A DNA stretch of 38,284 nucleotides from Actinomycetota bacterium (GCA_009920715.1 RFZO01000003.1:1-38284); one strand, 5' to 3'. Shown: positions 20,056 to 28,846, numbered from the stretch's first letter. The notes: generated from the sequence alone by a model not told the origin. Program-made: numbers and translations.

Positions 20056-21243
20056 TCAGGGGATTGCGCCGAAGACCGTGTAGAGGCCGGTCACCGCGAC
20101 CAGTCCGCACGACAGCATGACGAGGGTGAGGGGCCACCAGGTGTCCTCGTCATCGCGCAGCATCCGGGCGGCAGGGATCAGCAGCGGGAACGCTGTGAAG
20201 AGGAACCTCGGGCGGGCGGTGACGGTTGCCGGCAGGAGCATCAGGAACAGCACCACGGCGCTGTACGCCACGTGGGGGAGGGGAATGCGGTGTCGTCGGG
20301 CCGCCCAGACAGCGATGATCATGGCGATCACGGATGCGCTGGTGAGCATGCTCGTGGGGGACGAGACGGGGTTCAGGAAAAAATCGAAGGTGCGGCTGAC
20401 CGCGGTGGCGCCGAAACTGGTGCCTTCCTTCCAGGCCTCGCGCTGCACGCGGAACCATGCCCAGTCCTCCCCGGTGTGGTGACGCAGGAACACCATGAAC
20501 GACACGAATCCCACGGGTGACAGGAGGGGGGCAACGAGCGAGCGCCAGTCTCGGTCGTCCTTGATCGCGATGAGGGATGCCACGGCACATGCCGCCACGA
20601 GGGCGACGGCATTGGGGCGCGCTGCAGTGCCGAACGCCGCCAGGATGCCGGCGAGGAGCCACCTCTTGCGCGTGAGCGCGAGGAACATCAACGCCGCGAG
20701 GCACAGCATGATGGCCTCCGAGTAGGCCCAGCTGAGAACGAAGCTCCCCGGGAAGAGGGCGGCCACGATCATCGTGCGCTCTGCGGTTCGGTCATCGAAG
20801 AGTTCGCGGGCGATGCGGCCGATGAGATAGATGAACAGGCCCCCGAGCACGAAGTTGAGCGCGAGTGCCACGCTGACGGGACCCCCGGGGAGCAGCATGT
20901 CGAGGTAGTGCACTGTCCGTGGATAGAGCGGGAAGAACGCTGCCCGGGCGTCGCTCACGAAGTAGGTGACGTTGGCCTGGATGTCGTGCGGATAGCCGTC
21001 GCGGGCCACGTCCATGTACCAGTGCCCGTCCCAGCTGTCGAACACGCGGATGAGCGCGTGGATGCCCTCCACGGGGACCTTGTCCTCCCACCTGTCGCGG
21101 ACGGCGTGCGCGGCGATGCCGATCCCGGCCCCGAGGACGACAAGAACCCTGCTCAGGAGGTACGCGAACATGCCCCGTGTGAGGGCCCGCTGCCACTCAG
21201 GGGTGCGGGCCGTGGCCTGGTTCTCTGTCAACGTTGCGGTCAT
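20056..21243 (-). CDS. Polytopic membrane protein, PIG-V/GT-C-like glycosyltransferase
   Basis: Multiple hydrophobic TM segments; VFDSWDGHWYMDVARDGYPHD motif typical of PIG-V-like mannosyltransferases; FFPLYPRTVHYLDMLLPGGPVSVAL. Confidence 0.75.
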   Translation of the reverse strand: MTATLTENQATARTPEWQRALTRGMFAYLLSRVLVVLGAGIGIAAHAVRDRWEDKVPVEGIHALIRVFDSWDGHWYMDVARDGYPHDIQANVTYFVSDARAAFFPLYPRTVHYLDMLLPGGPVSVALALNFVLGGLFIYLIGRIARELFDDRTAERTMIVAALFPGSFVLSWAYSEAIMLCLAALMFLALTRKRWLLAGILAAFGTAARPNAVALVAACAVASLIAIKDDRDWRSLVAPLLSPVGFVSFMVFLRHHTGEDWAWFRVQREAWKEGTSFGATAVSRTFDFFLNPVSSPTSMLTSASVIAMIIAVWAARRHRIPLPHVAYSAVVLFLMLLPATVTARPRFLFTAFPLLIPAARMLRDDEDTWWPLTLVMLSCGLVAVTGLYTVFGAIP

Positions 21244-21249
21244 AGTCGC

Positions 21250-22074
21250 CTACATGCGGGCGATTGACACAATACGCTTGCGCGGTCCCCGGGCAGGTGC
21301 TCTCCAGCCGTCGAGCGCCAGCCACATGACGACCCGGGCACGTTCCCCGGCGTACGGTTCGAGAAGTTCGCACATCTCCTCGTCGGTTCCGCGCGGGCGT
21401 CCGGTGAGCGCGAAGGCCACGGTGTTCTTGGTGTGGAAATCCCCTACATCGAGTGCGTCGGGATCCCCGAAGGCTGCAAGACCCGCCACGGCTGCCGTCC
21501 ATTGCCCGACACCCTCGAGGAGCTCGAGCGAGCGTGTGCGCTCGTGCGGAGGTGTGTCGACTCTCCACCCGGCGAGCAGACGTTCGCCGTGCCGGCCGAT
21601 GTTGCGCAGTGCGTCTGCCCGCCTGCGGTCGATGCCGAGGAGGTGCAGCTCGTGGTACGGAACGCGCGCCAGCACCTCGGGCCGGGGTGGGGTGTGCATC
21701 TGAAGCCCGTCGACTTCCATCTTCTCTCCCCACCGGCGGCACAGGTTCGCCCACTGCGTGACGGCTTCCCCTGCCGTGACCCGCTGGGCCAGGACGGCGG
21801 GGAGAAGCTCGTGATACGGGTTCTCCGTGCGGGCAATCATCACGTCCCCGTGCCTCGCCATCGCTCTCTCGACCGCGGGGTGGACAGGGACGACATGATG
21901 ACCGGGATCGTGGTCGCCGAAGTACGGGTGCTTCTCCGCGGTGACGTGCGCGGTCCCGTCGGCATCCGTCCTTCGGACACTCACGCGGCCGTCCTGCTGC
22001 TCGAGGCACTCGATGACGAAGGGACCCCGCAGGTCGAGCGACGCACGCACGATCCTGCCGCGCCCGAGATGCAC
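21250..22074 (-). CDS. HhH-GPD DNA glycosylase, AlkA-like; true start probably upstream (candidate ATC at 22146)
   Basis: ELLEGVGQWTAAVAGLAAFGDPDALDVGDFHTKNTV (HhH-GPD with catalytic Asp). In-frame sequence IAPGPRPRLAATLAGLRNGLHDPTV upstream of GTG 22074 looks like native N-terminus. Confidence 0.8.
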   Translation of the reverse strand: MHLGRGRIVRASLDLRGPFVIECLEQQDGRVSVRRTDADGTAHVTAEKHPYFGDHDPGHHVVPVHPAVERAMARHGDVMIARTENPYHELLPAVLAQRVTAGEAVTQWANLCRRWGEKMEVDGLQMHTPPRPEVLARVPYHELHLLGIDRRRADALRNIGRHGERLLAGWRVDTPPHERTRSLELLEGVGQWTAAVAGLAAFGDPDALDVGDFHTKNTVAFALTGRPRGTDEEMCELLEPYAGERARVVMWLALDGWRAPARGPRKRIVSIARM

Positions 22075-22152
22075 GGTGGGGTCATGGAGGCCGTTGCGCA
22101 GGCCCGCGAGGGTCGCGGCGAGCCGTGGTCGAGGTCCGGGTGCGATGCACGA

Positions 22153-22158
22153 ACGTTA
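22153..22158 (-). promoter_or_regulatory. -10-like TAACGT 6 nt before ATC 22146 of the glycosylase frame
   Basis: Minus strand TAACGT-tcgtgc-ATC(22146). Confidence 0.45.
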
Positions 22159-22176
22159 GTCGTGGGACTATTGGGC

Positions 22177-22977
22177 ATGTCAGATATCGAGATCTCCCGC
22201 CCGCGCACCGGGGTCGTCCAGTTGACGATGAACCGGCCCGACAAGCTCAACGCCATGACGTCAGGAATGGTCGAGGAACTTCATTCCGCGATCCGTCAGG
22301 TTGCCCAGGACAGAACCTGCAGGGTCGTCGTGCTCACCGGCGCGGGCCGCGGCTTCTGCGCAGGGCTCGACCTGAACGGGTACGGGGACGCTCCCGGCTT
22401 CCGGTGGGACGGGAGGGTGGAGAAGGGTCTCGCGGTGCAGAAGCACATCGCGTCGCTCATCCCGGCGCTGCGGTCGATGCCCCAGCCCGTGATTGCGGCC
22501 GTGAACGGGCCCGCAGCGGGCGGGGGTTTTGCCCTGGTCCTGGGCTCCGATATCAGACTGGCCTCTGACTCGGCGCGGTTCAACGCGGCCTTCATCCGTA
22601 TCGGGCTCTCGGCGTGCGACATCGGCACGAGTTGGCTGCTGCCGCGCCTCGTGGGTGCGGCTCGGGCACAGGAACTGATGCTCACCGGGCGGATCTTCGG
22701 CTCGGCCGAGGCCGCCAGGATCGGTCTGGTGGTCGAGGTGTTGCCGGGAGAGGCCCTGCTCGAGGCGGCGTACGCGAAGGCAGACGAGATCATGCTCAAC
22801 ACACCGCTCGGCGTGGCCCTCACAAAGGAGGGGATGTGGTCGGCTCTCGAGATACCGGGTCTGCAGGCCGCCATCGACCTCGAGAACAGACAGCAGATCA
22901 TGGCGTCGTTCTCGTCGGACGCGGCGGAGGCAAGGGCGGCCAGAGCGGAGAAGCGAGCACCCGATTACCGCGGTTGA
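22177..22977 (+). CDS. Enoyl-CoA hydratase/isomerase family protein
   Basis: ATG 22177; MNRPDKLNAMTSGM, VVLTGAGRGFCAGLDLNGYG, AAVNGPAAGGGFALVLGSDIRLAS. Confidence 0.92.
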   Translation: MSDIEISRPRTGVVQLTMNRPDKLNAMTSGMVEELHSAIRQVAQDRTCRVVVLTGAGRGFCAGLDLNGYGDAPGFRWDGRVEKGLAVQKHIASLIPALRSMPQPVIAAVNGPAAGGGFALVLGSDIRLASDSARFNAAFIRIGLSACDIGTSWLLPRLVGAARAQELMLTGRIFGSAEAARIGLVVEVLPGEALLEAAYAKADEIMLNTPLGVALTKEGMWSALEIPGLQAAIDLENRQQIMASFSSDAAEARAARAEKRAPDYRG

Positions 22978-22995
22978 CATTCTGTCAACCCGCGG
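22968..22995. terminator. Stem-loop overlapping the enoyl-CoA hydratase stop codon; terminator or operator
   Basis: ccgcggttgaca-ttc-tgtcaacccgcgg, 12-bp stem with a 1-nt bulge; perfect 8-bp core ggttgaca/tgtcaacc; stop TGA 22975-22977 within the left arm; no T tract. Confidence 0.5.
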
Positions 22996-23034
22996 AAGTG
23001 AGCCAGTGACCCCTCGCCGACTAGTTTTGGTGCC

Positions 23035-23529
23035 GTGAGCGAGCGCGAGATCATGACCTGGGACATCTTCGGCACGGCGAGCCGTGACCTTGCCACCATG
23101 GTGGCCGACTCGGGTTACGAGCCCGACATCATTCTCGCCATCGCCCGGGGCGGTCTGCTCGCCGCCGGTGCGCTCGGGTACGCCCTCGCGGTGAAGAACC
23201 TGTACACGATGAACGTCGAGTTCTACACGGGCGTCGACGAGAGACTGCCCGTGCCCATGATCCTCCCGCCCGTTCCCGACCTCGTCGAACTGCGTTTTGC
23301 CCGTGTGCTCATCGTCGACGATGTCGCCGACACCGGGCACACCCTGAAGATCGTCGAGGAGTTCTTCAGGGGACGGGTGAAGGAGGTTCGTTCAGCTGTC
23401 CTCTACGAGAAGCCGCGGTCGGTCGTGAAGTGCGACTACGCGTGGAAGAAGACCGACCTGTGGATCAACTTCCCGTGGAGCGACAAGGATCCCGTCGTCA
23501 CCAAGGGCAAGATCGTCAAAGACGCTTGA
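23035..23529 (+). CDS. Phosphoribosyltransferase (xanthine/hypoxanthine PRT-like)
   Basis: PDIILAIARGGLLAAGALGYAL; VLIVDDVADTGHTLKIVEEFF (PRPP-binding motif). Confidence 0.88.
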   Translation: MSEREIMTWDIFGTASRDLATMVADSGYEPDIILAIARGGLLAAGALGYALAVKNLYTMNVEFYTGVDERLPVPMILPPVPDLVELRFARVLIVDDVADTGHTLKIVEEFFRGRVKEVRSAVLYEKPRSVVKCDYAWKKTDLWINFPWSDKDPVVTKGKIVKDA

Positions 23530-25051
23530 TCACCGTGAGCGCGGCGTTCCGCCCGCTCGCCCCCCACACGCCCGCACCCGGGAAGGTGGCGGCGCCGGTG
23601 AGGTACAGGCCCGTCACGGGGGTCTCGTAGCGGCTCAGTTCGGGGTCGATCCCCATGAGAGCCGAGAGCGGCCCGCCCGGGAAGCTCGTCGCATGTCCCA
23701 TCGGCAGGTGGAACTCGCTCTCGTAGAGGTCGGGAGTGACGGTTCGCCGCGCGACGACCGACTCGAGGAACCCGGGCTGCATGCGCCGGGCGAATGCCCC
23801 CAGCCACCGGTCGGGGAGGGTGCTCCCTGGCCACCCCCCGGGCAGGGCGTACGGAGTGAACAGCGTCTCGAGACTCAGCACATGGCGTCCCGCGGGCGCG
23901 AGCCCCGCGTCGGCGTACGTGGGGAAGTTGGCGAGCATCGCAGGCCTCTCCATGACCGTTCCGTCGGCGATTCCCGCGGCCCCCGCGCGCAACTCCTCGA
24001 CGGTGGGGCTGATGACGATGGTGGACGCAGGAGTGGTGTCGACACCCGCGAGGACCGGGTCACGGTCGAGCACGACGTCCATCTTCGATTCGTAGCCGCC
24101 CTGGTGCGGCATGCCGGCCCACTTCGAGACGAGTTTCCCGGCAGCGGCAGGTGCGCCGTTCAGCCACTCGACGAATGTGCGGCGGGGGTCGCACGCCGAC
24201 ACCACCACGGGGGCATGGATCCTGGTTCCGTCGGTGGTGCTCACCGAACGCACCGAACCGCCCTCGCAATTGATCGACGACACCCGGGTTGACATCAACG
24301 TCGTCCCGCCGGCGGCGAGGAACGAAGCGAGCAGGGCTTCGGGGAGCGCACCCGAGCCACCGACGGGCCGGCCCACCGGGGTGATGTGCCGCAGCGCGAA
24401 GGCAATCGCGCCGAGTCCGGTGCCCGGTGTGTCGGGCGACAGACCCCACACGACCGGACCCTCGACCAGTGCCGGCCCGAAGGTCCTCTCGTCGGAGAAG
24501 TAACCGCGAAGCACGTCGAGCGCCGATGCCTTGCTCCACCGCAGCATCGTGCCCACGCCGCGTCCCGCTCTCCGCCCGGCGTGGCCGAGCAGGGAGCGCC
24601 GCGTCGGCGGGTTGTTCGCCGCCTCGGTTATGAGTCTCGCCACGGGCACGGCGTCTCGCACGAATCGCCTGTAGCCGGCGACGTCAGCAGGCACCACGCG
24701 CGCGAGGGAGTCCACGGTGGCCTCGACATCGTGGTGCAGTTCCCAGTACTCGTCACTGTCCCAGTGACCGTTCAGCTGTGCCGGCTCGATGTCCACGTAG
24801 CGGAGGCCGTGCCGCTCGAGGTCGAGCTCCCCGGCGATGGGCGTGGTGCGGAAGGTCAGGTGGTCGCAGTTGCAGATGTTGACAGTGGCCCCCCCGAACG
24901 ACTCGGAGCTGGCGGTCCCGCCGACGCTGGACCTGGCCTCGATGAGCAGCGTGCGGACACCGTGCCGGGCCAGGTACGCGGCGCAGACAAGACCGTTGTG
25001 CCCGCCGCCGATGACGATCGCGTCGTAGTCATGTTCGTTCGGTGCGGTCAC
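23516..25051 (-). CDS. Phytoene-desaturase-like NAD(P)/FAD-dependent oxidoreductase
   Basis: DYDAIVIGGGHNGLVCAAYLARHGVRTLLIEAR dinucleotide-binding motif; C-terminus GLYLTGAATFPGAGVWGASGRNAA. Start set at GTG 25051 because GACAAT lies 6 nt upstream; the ORF track start is 25057. Confidence 0.88.
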   Translation of the reverse strand: MTAPNEHDYDAIVIGGGHNGLVCAAYLARHGVRTLLIEARSSVGGTASSESFGGATVNICNCDHLTFRTTPIAGELDLERHGLRYVDIEPAQLNGHWDSDEYWELHHDVEATVDSLARVVPADVAGYRRFVRDAVPVARLITEAANNPPTRRSLLGHAGRRAGRGVGTMLRWSKASALDVLRGYFSDERTFGPALVEGPVVWGLSPDTPGTGLGAIAFALRHITPVGRPVGGSGALPEALLASFLAAGGTTLMSTRVSSINCEGGSVRSVSTTDGTRIHAPVVVSACDPRRTFVEWLNGAPAAAGKLVSKWAGMPHQGGYESKMDVVLDRDPVLAGVDTTPASTIVISPTVEELRAGAAGIADGTVMERPAMLANFPTYADAGLAPAGRHVLSLETLFTPYALPGGWPGSTLPDRWLGAFARRMQPGFLESVVARRTVTPDLYESEFHLPMGHATSFPGGPLSALMGIDPELSRYETPVTGLYLTGAATFPGAGVWGASGRNAALTVIKRL

Positions 25052-25072
25052 GCCCACATTGTCCCACTCGGG

Positions 25073-25078
25073 TAGTTT
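25073..25078 (+). promoter_or_regulatory. -10-like TAGTTT 6 nt before creatininase-family ATG
   Basis: TAGTTT-cgtcgc-ATG(25085). Confidence 0.55.
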
Positions 25079-25084
25079 CGTCGC

Positions 25085-25861
25085 ATGCCGAAGTCCAGAA
25101 TTCTTGCCGAACTGCCCGGCGCCGCCGTCGGTGACGTGGTGTCGAGGGACTCAATCGTGGTTCTCCCGCTCGGCGCGGTGGAGCAGCACGGTCCGCACCT
25201 CCCGCTCGGCACCGACCTCTTCGTGGCGGATGCGGTCTCCCGTGCTGCGGTCGAGGCACACGGCGAGACCCATGATGCGTGGCTCCTTCCCCCTCTCGGC
25301 TTCACCAAGTCGAACGAGCACGCCTGGTCCGCCGGAACGGTGTGGTTGTCCGCGGAGACCCTCCTCGCGGTGCTGAACGACATCGGCCGCAGCATTGCCG
25401 CAACGCCCGCGACGCGACTGCTGTTCCTCAACGGCCACGGTGGCAACAGTGCGCTGCTGCAGGTGGCGAACCGCGAGTTGCGCCTGAAGCACGGCCTGCG
25501 CACGTTCCTCGCCCATCCCCACATGCCCGCGGACCAGGGGGGAACCTCCGCCGCGGGCGAACTGGGCATGGGTATCCACGGCGGCACAGACGAGACCTCG
25601 GTGATGCTGCACATCAGGCCGGATCTCGTGGACATGTCCAAGGCGGTGCGGAGGGTGCCGGAGGGCATGGCGGGGAACAAGCACGTCCGTTTCGGGGGAT
25701 CAGTCCCGTTCGGCTGGTTGTCGAACGACTTCTTCCCCGAGGGGCACATCGGCGACCCCACACTTGCCACGGCGGAACTGGGTGCCTCGATGTTCGCGAC
25801 CGCGGTCTCGACGCTCGGTGAGGTGCTGGGCGAAGTGTCCCGTTTCGACTTCGGACGCTGA
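25085..25861 (+). CDS. Creatininase family protein
   Basis: IVVLPLGAVEQHGPHLPLGTDLFVAD; LLFLNGHGGNSALLQ; GELGMGIHGGTDETSVMLHIRPDLVDM. Confidence 0.92.
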   Translation: MPKSRILAELPGAAVGDVVSRDSIVVLPLGAVEQHGPHLPLGTDLFVADAVSRAAVEAHGETHDAWLLPPLGFTKSNEHAWSAGTVWLSAETLLAVLNDIGRSIAATPATRLLFLNGHGGNSALLQVANRELRLKHGLRTFLAHPHMPADQGGTSAAGELGMGIHGGTDETSVMLHIRPDLVDMSKAVRRVPEGMAGNKHVRFGGSVPFGWLSNDFFPEGHIGDPTLATAELGASMFATAVSTLGEVLGEVSRFDFGR

Positions 25862-25904
25862 GTCCCCGTCACCCGGCCCTCCCCGGTCCACGCCCCAACG
25901 AGAA

Positions 25905-25932
25905 ACGGGGAGGGGCGTGCGCCCCTCCCCGT
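25905..25932. terminator. Bidirectional terminator hairpin between convergent genes
   Basis: Perfect 12-bp inverted repeat acggggaggggc-gtgc-gcccctccccgt in the gap between creatininase gene (+) and ABC SBP gene (-). Confidence 0.8.
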
Positions 25933-25951
25933 CACGGCTCCTGCCGTTCGC

Positions 25952-27118
25952 TCAGCCGAGCTTGATGCTCGGGTCGATGAACTCGTTGGTGACGATGTCC
26001 TCGGCGGTGAGGCCCGCCTTCACCTTGGCACCCGTCTTCTCGTACACCGGCGTGGCCAGTGCGATGAAGTCGGTGACGCGCTGCAGGTCGAAGGACCCGA
26101 GCGTGCCGTCGGGGCTGTTCGCCACGAGCTTGTCGGCGAGCTGCTTCTCCACGGAAGCAGCGGCCTGGCCCGCGTCGTAGACCCAGCCGTTGTTGAACTG
26201 GTTCACTGCGTCGAGGATCATGGCGTTGGTGGTGTCAGGGCTCGTCACGTAGTCGAGCAGCGCCTGCTGCATGACCGGGACCAGCTTCTTCAGGCACTCC
26301 GCATTCTTCGAGAGGCTCTCGGGGGTGCCGCCCAGCGAGGACGCGTAGGCGGTCCAGCCGGCGTCGTGGATGTACTGGTACGCAACCGGCTTCATCCAGT
26401 CCTTCAGGACCTTCTCGTAGAAGTACGGCTCCGCCGTGCCGAATCCCTGCTGTGCGTCCTTGCCGCCCGAGGCGATGAAGGATGCCGGGGTTCCGTCATA
26501 GGTGCCGTCGGTCTGGCCCTTGTCGAGGATTCCGTTCGCGGTGAAGTAGTCCATGTAGGCCGCACCGTCGAAGTAACGGACCTTCACGCCCGGCTCCTTC
26601 AGGTCGGCGATGGTCTTCGCCTCAGGGTAGGTGGCCGGGTCCCACATGATGATCTGCGGGTTGATGTTGAACGGGGCGAAGACGGCCTTCGTCGGCTTCT
26701 CCACCGAGTTGCTCACTGCCTCGTCCGTGCTGGTGAAACCGAGCATGATCTCGGGATCCTGGTAGAGGAGCGCCGTGACCTGCTGGTAGCCGACGGCGGG
26801 ACCGCCGGGGCGGACCTCGACCTGGACACCGGTCTTCTGGCCGTTCGCGACGAGGTCACCGCGGACGGCGACCTTCTCGGTGTCGACCTCGTAGCCGGGC
26901 CCGATCAGCTGGTACAGCATCCCGTGCTCGGACTCGGGGTTCCAGTCCGTCTGCAGCACGACCTTGGCCGGGCACACGCCCGACAGGTCGATCGCGCCGG
27001 CGGCGGGAGTGGTGTCCTCCACCGGTGCTGTCGTGTCGGAACTCGAGTCGCCGCCGCCGCACGCTGAGAGCGTGAGGGCTGCGGCCATCGAGATGCCGAG
27101 AATTGATCTCTTCATCAT
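25952..27118 (-). CDS. ABC transporter substrate-binding lipoprotein, NMT1/SsuA-like
   Basis: MMKRSILGISMAAALTLSACGGGDSSSD lipobox signal; SD aggagaaaca upstream of ATG 27118; VVLQTDWNPESEHGMLYQL. Confidence 0.87.
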   Translation of the reverse strand: MMKRSILGISMAAALTLSACGGGDSSSDTTAPVEDTTPAAGAIDLSGVCPAKVVLQTDWNPESEHGMLYQLIGPGYEVDTEKVAVRGDLVANGQKTGVQVEVRPGGPAVGYQQVTALLYQDPEIMLGFTSTDEAVSNSVEKPTKAVFAPFNINPQIIMWDPATYPEAKTIADLKEPGVKVRYFDGAAYMDYFTANGILDKGQTDGTYDGTPASFIASGGKDAQQGFGTAEPYFYEKVLKDWMKPVAYQYIHDAGWTAYASSLGGTPESLSKNAECLKKLVPVMQQALLDYVTSPDTTNAMILDAVNQFNNGWVYDAGQAAASVEKQLADKLVANSPDGTLGSFDLQRVTDFIALATPVYEKTGAKVKAGLTAEDIVTNEFIDPSIKLG

Positions 27119-27158
27119 TGTTTCTCCTGTGTGGGTGAGGTGGATTCTGCGGTGCGGG

Positions 27159-28022
27159 TCACTGACCCCTGGTGGTGATGTGCCACTTCCCGATGGCCCT
27201 GCGGGAGAGCCACCCGAAGAAGAGGAACACAACCAGACCTAGGACACTCGCCATGATGATGGCGGTGATGAGTTCGGCGCCCCAGAGGCGCGACCTGTAG
27301 ACGTCGATCTGGGCGCCGATGCCGACGGTGCCGCCCTGACGGAAGTAGAAGTCGCCGACAACGGCTCCGATGACCGCGAGCCCGGCGGAGATGCGTAGCC
27401 CGACGAAGATGTTCGGGAGCGCCGCCGGGAACTGCAGCTTCGTCAGCCGCACCCATCTGCTCGCCCCCTGCAGGGTGAACAGCTCGTGCTGGCTCTTCTC
27501 GGCTGACAGAAGGCCGAACAACGTGTTGCTCACGATGGGGAAGATCGAGATGAGCACCACCACGAGCAGGCGCTGCTTGGTGGAACCGTCGATGAGCGCG
27601 CGGATGAGCGGGGTGAGCGCGAGGATCGGTGCAGACTGGACGGCAACGAGGTACGGCCACGTCGCGCGCTCGAGCCACTGCTTGGCGCTCATGAGAATCG
27701 CGAGCGACATGCCGAACACGATCGTGATTCCCAGCCCCATGAGGGCGATCTTCGCGCTGTCCCACAGTGACGCGAGGATGGGCTGGAAACCCCGGCGCTC
27801 GCCCGTGCGCCACACGAGGAACCCGTCTGTCACCACCTTGTGCGGGGTGGGGAGGAGGAACCTCTTCTGCGGGGGCAGGATCACCGTGGAGAGCAGGTAC
27901 CAGATGCCTATGAAGAGCGCGAACACGACTGCCGGTCCGGCGAAGTCGGAGACACGTCTGCGGGAAGGAGTCTCGACGATGACCTCATTGACGAGCTCGG
28001 CGTGTGCGACGGACTGGCTCAC
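27159..28022 (-). CDS. ABC transporter permease (SsuC/TauC-like)
   Basis: Polytopic; RISAGLAVIGAVVGDFYFRQGGTVGIGAQIDVYRS EAA-like loop; GTGA overlap with ATPase stop. Confidence 0.9.
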   Translation of the reverse strand: MSQSVAHAELVNEVIVETPSRRRVSDFAGPAVVFALFIGIWYLLSTVILPPQKRFLLPTPHKVVTDGFLVWRTGERRGFQPILASLWDSAKIALMGLGITIVFGMSLAILMSAKQWLERATWPYLVAVQSAPILALTPLIRALIDGSTKQRLLVVVLISIFPIVSNTLFGLLSAEKSQHELFTLQGASRWVRLTKLQFPAALPNIFVGLRISAGLAVIGAVVGDFYFRQGGTVGIGAQIDVYRSRLWGAELITAIIMASVLGLVVFLFFGWLSRRAIGKWHITTRGQ

Positions 28023-28765
28023 TGGTGTGCCCCCCGCAGTGCATGCGAGACGCGCGCGCAGATCTCACCGAACTCAGGCTCGTAGCGCAGATCGTGGTTG
28101 CGGGGATAACCGAACGGGATGTCGACGGAGGCGATGATCCTCCCGGGACGTGCCGACATGACGAGCACCTTCGTGGACATGTAGACGGCCTCGGAGATGG
28201 AGTGGGTGATGAAGAGCCCGGCGAAACCCTGGGACTGGAAAAGGGAGAGAAGCTCGTCGTTGAGCCGCTCGCGGGTGATCTCGTCGAGTGCCCCGAACGG
28301 CTCGTCGAACAGGAAGACCTTCGGGTGCATCACGAGGGACCGGGCGAGGGATGCCCTCATCCGCATCCCGCCGGAGAGCTGGCGCGGGTACTTGTCCTCG
28401 AACCCGTTCAGGCCGACGAGGTCGATGGCCGCCGCTGACCTGGCCGCCCGCTCCGCCTTGTCGAGTCCGTGCAGCTCGGCGATCAGCTCGACGTTGCGGC
28501 GCACGTTCCTCCACGCCATCAACGTGGCGTCCTGGAAGACGTAGCCGATGCTCCCTCTGTCGACGTTGCACGCGCCGCCGGTGGCGGTCTCGAGATTCGA
28601 CGCGATGCGCAGCAGCGTGGACTTGCCGCAGCCACTGGGGCCGACGACAGTGACGAACTCGCCGGGAGATATCGAGAGGGACACCCCCTGCAGGGCCTCC
28701 GTGCCGTCCGGGAAGCGCATCGAGACGTTCTCGAAGGAGAGTGCGGGTGGGGTGGGGTGCGTCAT
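28019..28765 (-). CDS. ABC transporter ATP-binding protein (SsuB/TauB-like); alternative start GTG 28807
   Basis: VVGPSGCGKSTLLRI Walker A, LSGGMRMRASLARSLVMHPKVFLFDEPFGALD. An in-frame GTG at 28807 lies 6 nt after TATGGT. Confidence 0.93.
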   Translation of the reverse strand: MTHPTPPALSFENVSMRFPDGTEALQGVSLSISPGEFVTVVGPSGCGKSTLLRIASNLETATGGACNVDRGSIGYVFQDATLMAWRNVRRNVELIAELHGLDKAERAARSAAAIDLVGLNGFEDKYPRQLSGGMRMRASLARSLVMHPKVFLFDEPFGALDEITRERLNDELLSLFQSQGFAGLFITHSISEAVYMSTKVLVMSARPGRIIASVDIPFGYPRNHDLRYEPEFGEICARVSHALRGAHQ

Positions 28766-28846
28766 TGTTCCGCCGTTCTGGAAGTCGGACACCCGTTGAT
28801 CGCGCACGCGTTGACCATAAACCACGGTCGGTGCCGCAACGTCACG

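Noticed and set aside
21433-22176. N-terminal ~250-aa extension of the enoyl-CoA hydratase ORF, as if a fusion protein
   Set aside because: The extension is antisense to the AlkA-like gene and lacks domain features; the family N-terminus (MSDIEISRPRTGVVQLTMNRPDKLNAM) begins at ATG 22177.
25085-25861. Creatininase-family gene as mycofactocin mftE
   Set aside because: Same family, but no mftA/B/C/D/F neighbours are visible, so I kept the family-level call.
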